Source of the DNA: Ornithinimicrobium murale
GTDB taxonomy: Bacteria > Actinomycetota > Actinomycetes > Actinomycetales > Dermatophilaceae
NCBI RefSeq assembly: GCF_003352835.1
Contig: NZ_QLVD01000001.1
Span: 62,001-126,000, forward strand
Reading direction: 5' to 3'
DNA length: 64,000 nucleotides
Position 1 is the stretch's first letter. The number at the start of each line of letters is the position of its first letter. Of the stretch, positions 9,223 to 18,266 are shown in pieces. Below the pieces are notes generated by a model. It ran no database searches. It saw nothing but the letters and a program-made list of their open reading frames with translations, and was not told the DNA's origin. The position numbers were made by a program, and so were the translations under genes.

Positions 9223-9262
9223 AACCCCTAGACCCCCACGTCAGAGCGGGGATCTAGGGGTT
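9223..9262 (-). terminator. ssrA rho-independent terminator at the island junction
   Basis: AACCCCTAGA (9223-9232) pairs perfectly with TCTAGGGGTT (9253-9262), and CCCC/GGGG adds inner pairs. On the minus strand the hairpin is followed by TTTTCG. It lies about 45 bases past the tmRNA 3' end, between ssrA and the integrase, so it can end tmRNA transcription and shield the integrase from read-through. Confidence 0.75.
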
Positions 9263-9306
9263 GACGTGCGACAACGTGCGCAGATGTGTGACGTGCCCAC
9301 CGCGAG

Positions 9307-9360
9307 TGGTGGAGGTGGCGGGAATCGAACCCGCGTCCGCTGCCGGAAGACCAGGACTTC
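9307..9360. other. probable attachment site: 3' end of ssrA
   Basis: The tmRNA T-arm and acceptor 3' strand with encoded CCA occupy this end of ssrA. The integrase lies 184 bases away on the element side. Integrases commonly target tmRNA 3' ends. No second copy of this sequence was seen between 1 and 9300, so the other junction is probably outside the window or lost. Confidence 0.5.
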
Positions 9361-9673
9361 TCCGGGTGCAGTGCGCTATGGAGTTTCTCGGCCCCAGGGC
9401 TCGCGCGCACACGTTCCCTGACAGGCCCAGTTGAGTAAGAGTCCCACGTGATCCCCCAACATGATCACGCAGCAAGTTTCCTAGCTGATGCCAGACACTG
9501 AGTCGGAAACTAGCTCAGGCTGACAGACTTCGTGGCTCGCTCAGGCGGCGAGGGCGAAGTCGGTGCGCTTGGAATCGGCACCTAATAGTTTGCAAGGGAC
9601 ATTTACGAGTTGACCTTGCGTTCTCGACCCGCTTCTCCTGGAGTTGCGTACAACGTCGAAACCGATCACCCCC
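9307..9673 (-). ncRNA. ssrA: transfer-messenger RNA (tmRNA)
   Basis: One-piece tmRNA of 367 bases. The 5' end GGGGGTG (revcomp of 9667-9673) followed by the GGTTTCGAC block pairs with CACCTCC before ACCA at 9307-9317, and the T-arm is a standard CGCGGGTTCGATTCCCGC. The tag frame at 9579-9541 reads ADSKRTDFALAA followed by TGA, the actinobacterial tag type. With SmpB, encoded about 1.2 kb away, it rescues ribosomes stalled on broken mRNA and marks the peptide for proteolysis. The 3' end doubles as the likely integration site of the island to its left. Confidence 0.97.
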
Positions 9674-9819
9674 ATGCTGCGGGGGCACGTCACACTGTGC
9701 AGTTGTCAACCAGTCCCGGCCGTGGCCAGAACCGTGGCCGGAGGACCCAGCCTACCCGCCCAACGCCGGGGCGGTCCACATGATTCCCGCGGACCGAGCC
9801 TCGGATAGAGTGCCTCGCT

Positions 9820-10302
9820 GTGACTGCCTCACCACACCTGATGACCCTGCGCATGCTCTCGGGTGCCTTCATCGGCGGCATCGCCGTCTTCACCGGCATC
9901 ATGGTCGTCGTGGCCCCCGAGGTCATCGTGCCCGAGCCGTGGGTGCTCGCGGTGCTGCTGGGCCTGGTCGCCGCGTCCACCGTGCTGTCCCTGGTGATGG
10001 TGGGCAGCGTGCCAGCCGCCTCCCAGGGTGACCCTGTGGGGTCGATGCTGCCGAAGGTCCAGAGCGTGCACATCCTGCGACTGGCAGTCATGGAGGCACC
10101 CGCGATCCTGTCGGTGGTCCTGATGTTCCTGGCCGAGGAGCCCTCATGGGTCACCGTGGCGATCACCGCGGTCCCCACGGTCCTGTTGATGCTGTGGCTG
10201 GTCTTCCCGCACGAGGGCGTGCTGCGCCGTTACGAGCGGGCCCTGGACGCCGGCGGCGCACGCACCCAGTTCGCCGACAAGCTCCTGGGCCGTCTGGCCT
10301 GA
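9820..10302 (+). CDS. small multi-spanning membrane protein, unknown function
   Basis: A 160-residue protein beginning at GTG 9820 (MTASPHLMTLRMLSG); ATG codons at residues 8 and 12 are alternatives. Hydrophobic segments at about 13-33, 40-62, 88-107 and 110-130 suggest four membrane helices. The C-terminal 25 residues are polar and likely cytoplasmic (ERALDAGGARTQFADKLLG). No catalytic motif was recognised. It stands alone on the plus strand between ssrA and a strong terminator hairpin. Confidence 0.7.
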   Translation: MTASPHLMTLRMLSGAFIGGIAVFTGIMVVVAPEVIVPEPWVLAVLLGLVAASTVLSLVMVGSVPAASQGDPVGSMLPKVQSVHILRLAVMEAPAILSVVLMFLAEEPSWVTVAITAVPTVLLMLWLVFPHEGVLRRYERALDAGGARTQFADKLLGRLA

Positions 10303-10309
10303 CCAGCGC

Positions 10310-10354
10310 GTATGCCGAGGCGCGGGTCCGGGTGGACCCGGCCCCTCGGCATAC
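10310..10354. terminator. strong bidirectional terminator hairpin
   Basis: GTATGCCGAGG (10310-10320) pairs perfectly with CCTCGGCATAC (10344-10354), and a second GGTCC/GGACC hairpin sits inside. It separates the convergent membrane-protein and CBS genes, so it probably ends transcription from both sides. Confidence 0.75.
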
Positions 10355-10376
10355 GGCTCAGTGCGGGACGGCCGAC

Positions 10377-10796
10377 TCAGTCGCGGCCGTAGACCATCGT
10401 CACGAAGTGGTTGATCTGGTCCTCGGCGACGTGGCGGGCCAGGTCGGACTCGCTGATGATGCCCACCACCGAACCGTTCTCCACGACCGGCATGCGCTTG
10501 ACCTGCTGGGTGCCCATCAGGTCCACGATGGTCTCCACTGGCTCGTCCGGCCCGATCGTGGAGACAATTCCCTGGGCCAGGTCGCCGGCCAGGGTGGAGG
10601 CCAGGTCACGCTCCTCGGCACAGGCCTGCACGACGATGTCCCGGTCGGTGATGATGCCGGTGAGGGCACCGTCCGCGCTCCGCACCGGCAGGGCGCCGAC
10701 CCCGAGATCACGCATCAGGACGGCGGCCTCGGCCAGCGACTGGTCCTCGTTGAGGGTCTGGATGCCGCTGCTCATGATCTCGCGTGCTGTGCTCAT
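10377..10796 (-). CDS. tandem CBS-domain protein
   Basis: A 139-residue stand-alone CBS pair. The ATG at 10796 follows AAGGAGTCGTG, a very good ribosome site, which excludes the longer upstream frame. The first CBS motif spans about 8-60 (AREIMSSGIQTL...GALTGIITDRDIV) and the second about 73-125 (AQGIVSTIGPDEP...GSVVGIISESDLA). The paired domains form a Bateman module that usually binds adenosine nucleotides such as AMP, ATP or SAM. In actinobacteria such proteins are often hypoxia- or stress-induced, but nothing in the sequence gives the ligand. It lies just downstream of smpB on the same strand. Confidence 0.9.
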   Translation of the reverse strand: MSTAREIMSSGIQTLNEDQSLAEAAVLMRDLGVGALPVRSADGALTGIITDRDIVVQACAEERDLASTLAGDLAQGIVSTIGPDEPVETIVDLMGTQQVKRMPVVENGSVVGIISESDLARHVAEDQINHFVTMVYGRD

Positions 10797-10884
10797 CACG
10801 ACTCCTTGCATGGGTGGATGCGTCGACCCCACCCTTGCCCAGCGCGCCACGACCGGCAACCGGAAGCGCGTCCTGCCGGTCCGG

Positions 10885-11361
10885 TCAGCCGTGCTGCTTG
10901 AGGTGCGCCGACATCGCCTTTTGGACCTCTCGCTGGTCCTGGCGCTCGCGGAGGGTCTGCCGCTTGTCGTGGATCTTCTTGCCCTTGGCCAGGGCGATCT
11001 CGACCTTGGCCCGACCGTCCTTGAAGTAGAGGGCCAGTGGGACGATGGTGTGGCCCTGCTGGCCCGCCTTGGCGAGCAGCTTGTCAATCTCGTGCCGGTG
11101 CAGCAACAGCTTGCGCCGACGACGCGCCGTGTGGTTGGTCCAGTTGCCCTGGACGTATTCCGGGATGTGGACACCCTCCAGCCACAGCTCCCCGTTGTAG
11201 TCGGTCGCGTAACCGTCCACCAGTGAGGCCCGGCCCATCCGCAGCGACTTCACCTCGGTGCCGGTGAGTGCGAGGCCGGCCTCGATGGTGTCCTCGATGA
11301 GGTAGTCGTGCCGCGCCTTCTTGTTGCTGGCGATGAGCTTGCGCCCGGTCTCCCTGGCCAC
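10885..11361 (-). CDS. smpB: SsrA-binding protein SmpB
   Basis: A 158-residue protein starting at GTG 11361 ([20 protein letters not shown]), preceded by GGAGGTGG. It has the full SmpB signature: [16 protein letters not shown] at about 26-41, [15 protein letters not shown] at about 55-69, and a basic C-terminal tail ([24 protein letters not shown]) that enters the mRNA channel of the stalled ribosome. It binds the tRNA-like domain of tmRNA and is required for trans-translation. It closes the ftsE-ftsX-peptidase cluster, and ssrA itself is about 1.2 kb away. Confidence 0.97.
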   Translation of the reverse strand: MARETGRKLIASNKKARHDYLIEDTIEAGLALTGTEVKSLRMGRASLVDGYATDYNGELWLEGVHIPEYVQGNWTNHTARRRRKLLLHRHEIDKLLAKAGQQGHTIVPLALYFKDGRAKVEIALAKGKKIHDKRQTLRERQDQREVQKAMSAHLKQHG

Positions 11362-11467
11362 GGTCGTGCCACCTCCTCGGTCGGTATGCGGAGTGCGCCG
11401 GGCAGTGCTCCCGGTGCAACTCCCCAGGTTACCGGCTGGGAGCGCAGATACAGAGCCGTTTGTCGGT

Positions 11468-12967
11468 CTAGAGCCAGTTGCGCGGGTTGACCTTGGTGCC
11501 GTTTTCGTGAGTCTCGAAGTGCAGGTGGCAGGCGGTGGACCCACCGGTCGTGCCGGAATAGCCCACGATCTCGCCGCGCGCGACGGGACCGGTGTCCCGG
11601 GCGAAGCTCTGCAGGTGGTGGTAGGTCGTCACCAGGTTGACGCCATCGATGACGCCGTGGTCGAGGATCACCTTGTTGCCGGCGATGTTGTTGTAGCTGT
11701 TGGCGATGATCGTGCCGGAGGCGGCCGCGTAGACGGGCTCGCCGCAGTGCGCCCCGATGTCCATCCCTGCGTGCAGTCGGCCCACGCCCATGATCGGGTG
11801 GACCCGCCAGCCGTACTCGCTGGTGACCGGCGCGTTGGCCGGCCAGCTCAGGGTGCCGTTGCCCGGCGGGGGTGCCGGGGGTGGGACGGGGGCCGGGTCC
11901 GGAGCGGGCGCCACCGGTGGCGGGGGTGCCGGGTCGTGGTAACGCTTCTGGCGCTCCTCAGCGGCCTTGCGCCGCTCCTCCTCGGCTGCCGCCGCCTTGC
12001 GGCGCTCCTCGGCCTTGCGCTGGCGCTCGGCCCGCTCCTCGGCCTCCTTCTTCTTCCTGGCCTCCTCGGCGAGGCGTTCCTTCTCGGCCTTCTCATCCTG
12101 TTTGAGGCCGTACTTCTGCTCGGCCAGCTTCTTGAGCTGGGTCTCCAGCGCGTCGGCCTCCTGCTGCTCCTGCGCCAGCGTCTTCTCCAGCTTGGCCATC
12201 TCGGTCTCCAGCGCCGCCTTGTCCTCGGCCTGCTGGGCCTCGAGGGCCTCCAGGTCCTTCTTGAGCTGCTCGGCCCTGTCCCGGGCCTCGCCCTTGCGGA
12301 TCGTCGTCGCCTCTGCCTCGGCGAGCAGCAGCGCGATGTCGCGCCGCACGCCGGCCAGCCGGTCCTGCTCGGCGGTCTCCTCCGCCAGGATGGTCCCGAG
12401 CCGCTGGATCTGGCTGTCCTGGACACGCATCACCGTGCGCGCCATCGACATCTCCCGGACGGCGTTGTCTCCACCGGAGAGCACCTCCAGGGTCATCGCC
12501 AGGTTGCCGACGCCACCGGACTTGTAGGACTCACGGGCGATGGAACCGACGGCGCTGCGGGTCTCCTCCTGGGCTGCGGCGTTCTCGGCCAGACTGTCCT
12601 CGATCTTGGTCTCGTTGGCATAGGCGACCTCCAGCTCCCCGGCGATGCGCTCCTCCGCAGCCTCGGCCGCCGCCAGCTCATCCTCGGCGAGGGTGAGGTC
12701 CAGACGGGCCCGCTCGACCTGAGCCGTCGTCTCCCGCAGCTTCTGGTCAGCCGCCTGCAGCTCGACACTGGTCTCGGACAGCTCGTGCTCCAGCTCCTCC
12801 TGCCGCTGCTGGGACACCTCCTGGTCCTGCTGGCCCTTCTCCTGCTGCTCCTCCACCTCCCTGATCCGGTCCCTGATGTCGTCCAGCGCAAAGGCCGGGC
12901 CGGCCACCATCAGGCCGGCCATCGCCAGGGCGACCACACCGGTCAGCCTCCGTCGTGTGCTCGTCAT
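11468..12967 (-). CDS. FtsEX-partner M23 peptidoglycan hydrolase, coiled-coil
   Basis: A 499-residue secreted protein. The ATG at 12967 ([12 protein letters not shown]) gives a normal signal peptide ending near AGPAFA. Residues about 30-330 are a long coiled coil rich in Glu, Gln and Lys. A Pro-rich linker follows, and an LytM/M23 domain covers the last 110 residues with the zinc motifs HAGMD and HLHFE. This is the layout of EnvC-type activators, but here the catalytic residues are present, so it should cut peptide cross-links itself. In actinobacteria FtsEX controls such a hydrolase (RipC in mycobacteria). It starts 14 bases after ftsX, so one transcript and one complex are likely. Confidence 0.93.
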   Translation of the reverse strand: MTSTRRRLTGVVALAMAGLMVAGPAFALDDIRDRIREVEEQQEKGQQDQEVSQQRQEELEHELSETSVELQAADQKLRETTAQVERARLDLTLAEDELAAAEAAEERIAGELEVAYANETKIEDSLAENAAAQEETRSAVGSIARESYKSGGVGNLAMTLEVLSGGDNAVREMSMARTVMRVQDSQIQRLGTILAEETAEQDRLAGVRRDIALLLAEAEATTIRKGEARDRAEQLKKDLEALEAQQAEDKAALETEMAKLEKTLAQEQQEADALETQLKKLAEQKYGLKQDEKAEKERLAEEARKKKEAEERAERQRKAEERRKAAAAEEERRKAAEERQKRYHDPAPPPPVAPAPDPAPVPPPAPPPGNGTLSWPANAPVTSEYGWRVHPIMGVGRLHAGMDIGAHCGEPVYAAASGTIIANSYNNIAGNKVILDHGVIDGVNLVTTYHHLQSFARDTGPVARGEIVGYSGTTGGSTACHLHFETHENGTKVNPRNWL

Positions 12968-12980
12968 CTTTGACCGCCTC

Positions 12981-13900
12981 TCAGACACGGACGTGCCTCC
13001 GTAGCGCCAACCAGGACGTGACTACCGCCAGCAGCACCGCGCCGCCGACGAGGATGGGGGTGATGACCCACAGGTCGCGGGGACCGATGAGTCCGATCAT
13101 GCCGGTCTGACCGGCCAGCAGGTCCGTCAGGAACCCGCTGATGCCGTACTGGACCATGGCCCAGAGCAGACCGATGGACAGGCCAGCCCCCAACAGCGTG
13201 GCCAGCACGGTCTCCACCAGGAACGGTGTGTGGATGGTGAAGGCCGAGGCCCCCACCAGGCGCATGATGTTGGTCTCCCGTCTCCGGCTCCAGGCCGTGA
13301 GCCGGATGGTCGTGCTGATCAGCAGCACCGCACAGACCACCATGGCCGCCGCTAACCCGACCGCGGACAGGCTCACCGCATTGAGGAAGGTGAACAGGCG
13401 GTCGACGACCTCCCGTTGGTCCTCCACGCTCTCCACCCCCGGTGCTCCCTCGAAGGCGCTGGCGACGACCTCGTACTTGGTGGGGTCGGCCAGCTGCACC
13501 CGGAAACTCTCCGGGATCGCATCCTGCGGGATGGAGTCCAGGACCGGAGAGTTGCGGAACTGTTCCCGGAAGCGCTCGTACGCCTGCTCGTTCGACTCGT
13601 ACCAGTACTCCTCGACCAGCCCGTCCAGACGGTCCAGGTCGCCGGTCAACCCCTCGCGCTGGACCTCGGTCACTCCGCCGCCCGCGCACGATGCGACGTC
13701 GGTCGAGTCGGGTGTGCACAGGAAGATCGAGACCTGCACCTTGTCGTACCAGTAGCCCTTGAGCGTGTCGACCTGCCGCTGGGCCAGCAGCCCGCTGCCC
13801 AGGAAGAACAGGGACACCATGGTGACCAGCACGACGGCCACGAACATGGAGGTGTTGCGGCGCAGACCGTTGCCGACCTCGCCGAACAGGAAACCGGCTC

Positions 13901-13904
<4 letters not shown>
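12981..13904 (-). CDS. ftsX: cell-division ABC transporter permease FtsX
   Basis: A 307-residue membrane protein with the FtsX pattern: a short cytoplasmic N-terminus, a first membrane helix at about 19-42, a large extracytoplasmic domain (about 45-165, with a Cys pair in LCTPDSTDVASCAGG), and three further helices near 170-195, 220-250 and 270-295. The extracytoplasmic domain docks the coiled-coil hydrolase encoded next. Its start codon overlaps the ftsE stop (13901-13904), so translation is coupled. Confidence 0.96.
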
Positions 13905-14602
<698 letters not shown>

Positions 14603-14835
14603 CCTGTTGGTCCGCTGCCTTCGTCGTGCGGGACCGTCCGGCCTGTGGGCCGCGACCGGTCGGCCACCCTGCGACACGGGGTTGTCTCGGGTACTTGCCA
14701 CGTTACGTGTGAGGCTGCTGTGATTGTGGTAAATCGCCCGGTTCGGGCGTGGTGTGTCCCTCGGAGCCCGCAACCTTTCTCGGCCCCGGGAGCGTTGGAG
14801 CAAGGACAGGGTTTGACAATTCGGGGAGGCACACG

Positions 14836-15561
14836 ATGACACGATCCACCGCACCCAGATCAGGGTGGGCACCTTCTCGGCGGAGCCTGCTCCGCGGTGG
14901 GGCGGCCAGCGCCGTCGGCGGTGCCCTGGCAGTCCTGGCCGCCACTCCCAGCCAGGCGGCCTGGCCGACCTTCACCACCGGCGCTGCCGGGGACCACGTG
15001 TGGGCCGTCCAGCGGATGCTGGGCGAGCGAGGCTACTGGTGTGGCGCCCCGGACGGCTACTTCGGCGGGCTGACCGAGCAGGCCGTCTATGCGATCCAGA
15101 AGGCCGGTGGACTGACTCCGGATGCGATCGTCGGTCGCAACACGCTGCGAGCGCTGGCCCACTGGGTCCTGCCGCCGGTGCTCGATGAGGGGACCGGCAC
15201 CCGGGTGGTCATCGACCTGCAGCGCCAGCTCCTGACCGTGCTGCACGACGGTGCCCTGCAGCTCACCCTGAACACCTCGACGGGCAACGGCGAGCCGTAT
15301 GACTGGTACGGGCGCGAGGTCAAGGCCACCACGCCGCCCGGTGAGTTCGCGGTCTTCTCGACCTACAGCCAGGGCTGGCAGACCGGACCGTTGGGCGACC
15401 TGTACCGACCGCAGTACTTCAACGGGGCCATCGCGGTGCACGGCTCGGACCACATCCCGCCGTGGCCCGACTCCCACGGGTGCGCCCGCGTGTCCGTCGC
15501 CGCCATGGACATGCTCTGGGGCGGCACGATGACCACCGGCACCCCCGTGCGCGTCGTCTGA
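14836..15561 (+). CDS. Tat-exported L,D-transpeptidase with PG-binding domain
   Basis: A 241-residue protein from ATG 14836, with GGGGAGG seven bases upstream. The N-terminus has a twin-arginine signal (RRSLLRGGAASAVGG) ending near ATPSQAA. A peptidoglycan_binding_1 domain follows at about 45-105 (GDHVWAVQRMLGERGYW...DGYFGGLTEQAVYAIQ), then a YkuD catalytic domain from about 118 with the HGSD and PDSHGCARVS motif; the Cys of SHGC is the nucleophile. It should make 3-3 cross-links or attach proteins to peptidoglycan outside the membrane. It is divergent from the ftsE operon. Confidence 0.93.
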   Translation: MTRSTAPRSGWAPSRRSLLRGGAASAVGGALAVLAATPSQAAWPTFTTGAAGDHVWAVQRMLGERGYWCGAPDGYFGGLTEQAVYAIQKAGGLTPDAIVGRNTLRALAHWVLPPVLDEGTGTRVVIDLQRQLLTVLHDGALQLTLNTSTGNGEPYDWYGREVKATTPPGEFAVFSTYSQGWQTGPLGDLYRPQYFNGAIAVHGSDHIPPWPDSHGCARVSVAAMDMLWGGTMTTGTPVRVV

Positions 15562-15568
15562 CCAATTT

Positions 15569-15620
15569 TTGGGGAGGTTCGGACCGCGCCCCACATCTTC
15601 TTGGGGAGGTTCGGACCGCG
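15569..15620 (+). repeat. paired 18-20-nt intergenic repeat, locus 1
   Basis: Two copies of TTGGGGAGGTTCGGACCGCG (15569-15588 and 15601-15620), 32 bases apart, lie in the short gap between the convergent L,D-transpeptidase and prfB genes. The same core occurs in pairs at 27943-27992 and 29233-29281. Confidence 0.9.
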
Positions 15621-15631
15621 CGACGTCCCGC

Positions 15632-16750
15632 CTACTCCTCCGCGGCCGCGCGCTCCTGGCCACGCTTCCAGCGGATCCCGGCCTCGATGAAGGCGTCGAT
15701 CTCACCGTCGAGGACAGCACCGGTGGAGCCGACCTCGAACTCGGTCCGCAGGTCCTTGACCATCTGATAGGGATGCAGGACATAGGAACGCATCTGCTCG
15801 CCCCAGCTGGCCTTGATGTCGCCAGCCATCTCCTTCTTGGCCGCGTCCTCCTCCTGCTTCTTGAGCAGTAGCAGTCGCGACTGCAGGACCCGCAGGGCGG
15901 CGGCGCGGTTCTGGATCTGGCTCTTCTCGTTCTGCATCGAGACGACCGTGCCGGTCGGGATGTGCGTCATCCGCACGGCTGAGTCCGTGGTGTTGACCGA
16001 CTGACCACCCGGGCCAGAGGAGCGGAAGACATCGACCTTCAGATCCGCCTCGGGAATCTCGATCGTGTCGGTGGACTCGATGAGCGGGACGACCTCGACC
16101 GCTGCGAAACTGGTCTGCCGGCGCCCCTGGTTGTCGAACGGACTGATCCGGACCAGCCGGTGCGTGCCAGCCTCGACGGCCAGCGTGCCGTAGGCATACG
16201 GGGCCTTGACCTCGAAGGTCGCGGACTTCAGGCCCGCCTCCTCGGCGTAGGAGGTGTCCAGCACCGCGGTGGAGTAGCCCCGACGCTCCGCCCAGCGCAG
16301 GTACATCCGCATCAGCATCTCCGCGAAGTCCGCCGCGTCCACGCCCCCGGCTCCCGCGCGGATCGTGACGACGGCCTCGCGCTCGTCATACTCCCCGTTG
16401 AGCAGCGTGCGAACCTCGAGCTCACCGACGGCCTTCTTCAGTTTGGCCAGCTCGACCTCGGCCTCAGCCAGGGTCTCGGCGTCGGACTCCTCCTGCCCCA
16501 TCTCCACGAGTGCCTCGAGGTCGTCGACCCGGGCCTCCATCGAGGTCACCCGGTCATGCTCGGCCTTGACCCGCGAGAGTTGGCTGGTGACCTGCTGGGC
16601 ATGCTCCACGTCGTCCCAGAGGTCCGGCGCGGAAGCCTGCGCCTCCAGGTCCTCGATCTGGCGCTCGAGCTTGTCCAGGTCACTCACGTCCCGGACCGAC
16701 TTCACAGTCGTCCGGAGGGTCTTGATCTCGCTGTCGAAGTCCAGTGCCAC
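15632..16750 (-). CDS. prfB: peptide chain release factor 2
   Basis: A 372-residue RF2 from GTG 16750 ([13 protein letters not shown]). The stop-codon recognition tripeptide SPF (in [16 protein letters not shown]) marks RF2, which reads UGA and UAA. GGQ in [17 protein letters not shown] is the peptidyl-tRNA hydrolysis motif. The gene is read in one frame with no internal TGA, so the programmed +1 frameshift of the E. coli gene is absent, as is usual in actinobacteria. It ends facing the L,D-transpeptidase gene. Confidence 0.97.
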   Translation of the reverse strand: MALDFDSEIKTLRTTVKSVRDVSDLDKLERQIEDLEAQASAPDLWDDVEHAQQVTSQLSRVKAEHDRVTSMEARVDDLEALVEMGQEESDAETLAEAEVELAKLKKAVGELEVRTLLNGEYDEREAVVTIRAGAGGVDAADFAEMLMRMYLRWAERRGYSTAVLDTSYAEEAGLKSATFEVKAPYAYGTLAVEAGTHRLVRISPFDNQGRRQTSFAAVEVVPLIESTDTIEIPEADLKVDVFRSSGPGGQSVNTTDSAVRMTHIPTGTVVSMQNEKSQIQNRAAALRVLQSRLLLLKKQEEDAAKKEMAGDIKASWGEQMRSYVLHPYQMVKDLRTEFEVGSTGAVLDGEIDAFIEAGIRWKRGQERAAAEE

Positions 16751-16761
16751 AAAGAGACAGA

Positions 16762-17214
16762 CTACGCGAGGTGACGGTCGGTGACGGCGGCGCCGTCGAT
16801 GAGGTCCTGGACGGCAGCTCGGAAGCGCGGGCAGGTGGTGATGTCGTGGGCCTGGCACTCAAGGGCGTGCCGGGTCATCTCCCGGGAGCGTTCCATGTCG
16901 CGCATCCGCCGCTCCAGATCGGCGAGATGCTCCTCCAGGATCGTATGCCGACCCGCGGCCCGGGCGTCCAGCAGCACCCTGATCTGGGCCAGGCTCATGC
17001 CCGCCGCCTTGCTGCGCACGATGATCGCCACCCGGGTGAGGTGGTCCGGTCCGTAGCGGCGGCGTCCACCGCCGTCGCGCGCAGGGTGCAGCAGTCCCTC
17101 GTCCTCCCAGTAGCGCAGAGCGTGGGTGGGCAGGTTGAACCGCTGCGCCAGCTCCCCCACCGACCACCCCGGCTCGGCCGCGTCACGCACTCCACCCGCT
17201 GACCTTGACTTCAT
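16762..17214 (-). CDS. MerR-family regulator paired with a CxxC flavoprotein
   Basis: Up to 150 residues. The winged helix-turn-helix begins at [26 protein letters not shown] (about 17-42), followed by a basic wing, a second HTH element ([23 protein letters not shown]), a dimerisation helix and a short C-terminus with two Cys (CQAHDITTC) that could sense redox state or metal. The ATG at 17214 lies inside the shared operator, so translation may really begin at GTG 17190 or the mRNA may be leaderless. It is divergent from the 17274 gene, and a 24-bp palindrome lies between them. The inducer cannot be read from the sequence. Confidence 0.88.
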   Translation of the reverse strand: MKSRSAGGVRDAAEPGWSVGELAQRFNLPTHALRYWEDEGLLHPARDGGGRRRYGPDHLTRVAIIVRSKAAGMSLAQIRVLLDARAAGRHTILEEHLADLERRMRDMERSREMTRHALECQAHDITTCPRFRAAVQDLIDGAAVTDRHLA

Positions 17215-17229
17215 GTTTACATGAAGTCA
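17206..17229. promoter_or_regulatory. MerR-type operator, perfect 10-bp dyad
   Basis: TGACTTCATG (17206-17215), a TTTA centre and CATGAAGTCA (17220-17229) form a perfect dyad between the divergent MerR and flavoprotein genes. A TTGACT -35-like hexamer starts at 17205 on the plus strand, so the dyad fills the spacer as in MerR promoters with a long -35/-10 spacing. The -10 element is not clear. Confidence 0.75.
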
Positions 17230-17273
17230 CATCCTGGGGTGGAAAGCAACGTCGACACGAGAGCGAGAACGCT

Positions 17274-18257
17274 ATGACCACCCCCGTCTCACCGATCATC
17301 CACGAGCCGCGCGTGCCGGAGGAGGTCGACGTCGTCATCATCGGCGGCGGTCCCGCGGGACTGCAGGCCGCCCTCACCCTCGGCCGCGTGCACCGCCGGG
17401 CACTCCTGGTCGACTCCGGCCGCTACCGCAACGACGCGGCCACCCACCTGCGCAACTTCGTCACCCTCGATGGGGTCCCACCCGCGGACTTCCGCACCCG
17501 CGCCCGAGCCGACCTCCCGGCATACGAGACCATCACCGTCCACGACGGGGAGGTGACCGACATCGCGGGAGCCCTCGGTCGGTGGGTGGTGCACACTGAT
17601 GAGGGGTATGCCGTGCGCGCGGCGGCCGTGGTCCTGGCCACGGGGCTGCGCGACACCCTGCCGGCTGTGCCCGGCCTGGAGCAGCTGTGGGGCGATGTCG
17701 TCGCGCACTGCCCGTACTGCCATGGCCACGAGTTCGCGGGGAAGCCCGTCGGGCTCCTCGGCCTCGGACCCGCGACCCGACACCTGGCGGGGGTGATGGG
17801 GCCTGTCGCCTCCGAGGTGCTGGTGTTCGGCGACGGGACCGCACCCGAGGAAGAGCTCGCGGAGGACCTGCGGGCGCTCGGGGTCACGGTGCACCCTCAG
17901 CAGGTCACCGGAGTCGAGTCCAGCAGCCTCGGAGCGGAGGTCGCCCTCGCGGACGGGACCGTCGTGGAGGTGGGTGGCCTGTTCATCAGAACCGTCCTGA
18001 GCCAGGCCTCTCCGCTCGTCGAGCAGCTGGGGCTGGACCTGCTGTCCTCGGGCTGCGTCGAGGTGGATGACTTCGGGCGGACCAGCGTGCCCGGCATCTA
18101 TGCCGCGGGCGACCTGGCGCACCGGGCGAGCCTGCCGATGCCCATGGCCTCGGTCCTGGCCGCCGCGAGCGCCGGGCAGGTGACGGCCGCGGCCGTGGTC
18201 ATGGACCTCACTGCCGGCACCCGGCCCCTGCCGGAGGCCGTCGAGCGGGCCGGTTGA
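17274..18257 (+). CDS. thioredoxin-reductase-like FAD oxidoreductase
   Basis: A 327-residue flavoprotein from ATG 17274 (MTTPVSPIIHEP). The FAD-binding GxGxxG is VVIIGGGPAGLQAALTLGR at about 22-40. The redox motif CPYC lies in VVAHCPYCHGHEF at about 147, and the FAD-contacting GIYAAGDLAH lies near the C-terminus. The second dinucleotide-binding segment (GLLGLGPATRHLAG) is a weak match to the NADPH Gly motif. It is shorter than TrxB and has no thioredoxin gene beside it. A disulfide or small-molecule reductase controlled by the adjacent MerR protein is likely; the substrate is unknown. Confidence 0.88.
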   Translation: MTTPVSPIIHEPRVPEEVDVVIIGGGPAGLQAALTLGRVHRRALLVDSGRYRNDAATHLRNFVTLDGVPPADFRTRARADLPAYETITVHDGEVTDIAGALGRWVVHTDEGYAVRAAAVVLATGLRDTLPAVPGLEQLWGDVVAHCPYCHGHEFAGKPVGLLGLGPATRHLAGVMGPVASEVLVFGDGTAPEEELAEDLRALGVTVHPQQVTGVESSSLGAEVALADGTVVEVGGLFIRTVLSQASPLVEQLGLDLLSSGCVEVDDFGRTSVPGIYAAGDLAHRASLPMPMASVLAAASAGQVTAAAVVMDLTAGTRPLPEAVERAG

Positions 18258-18266
18258 CCGCCCGGC

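Noticed and set aside
11321-12973. A 550-codon plus-strand frame antisense to the M23 peptidase
   Set aside because: Leu/Gly repeats mirror the coiled-coil codons on the other strand.
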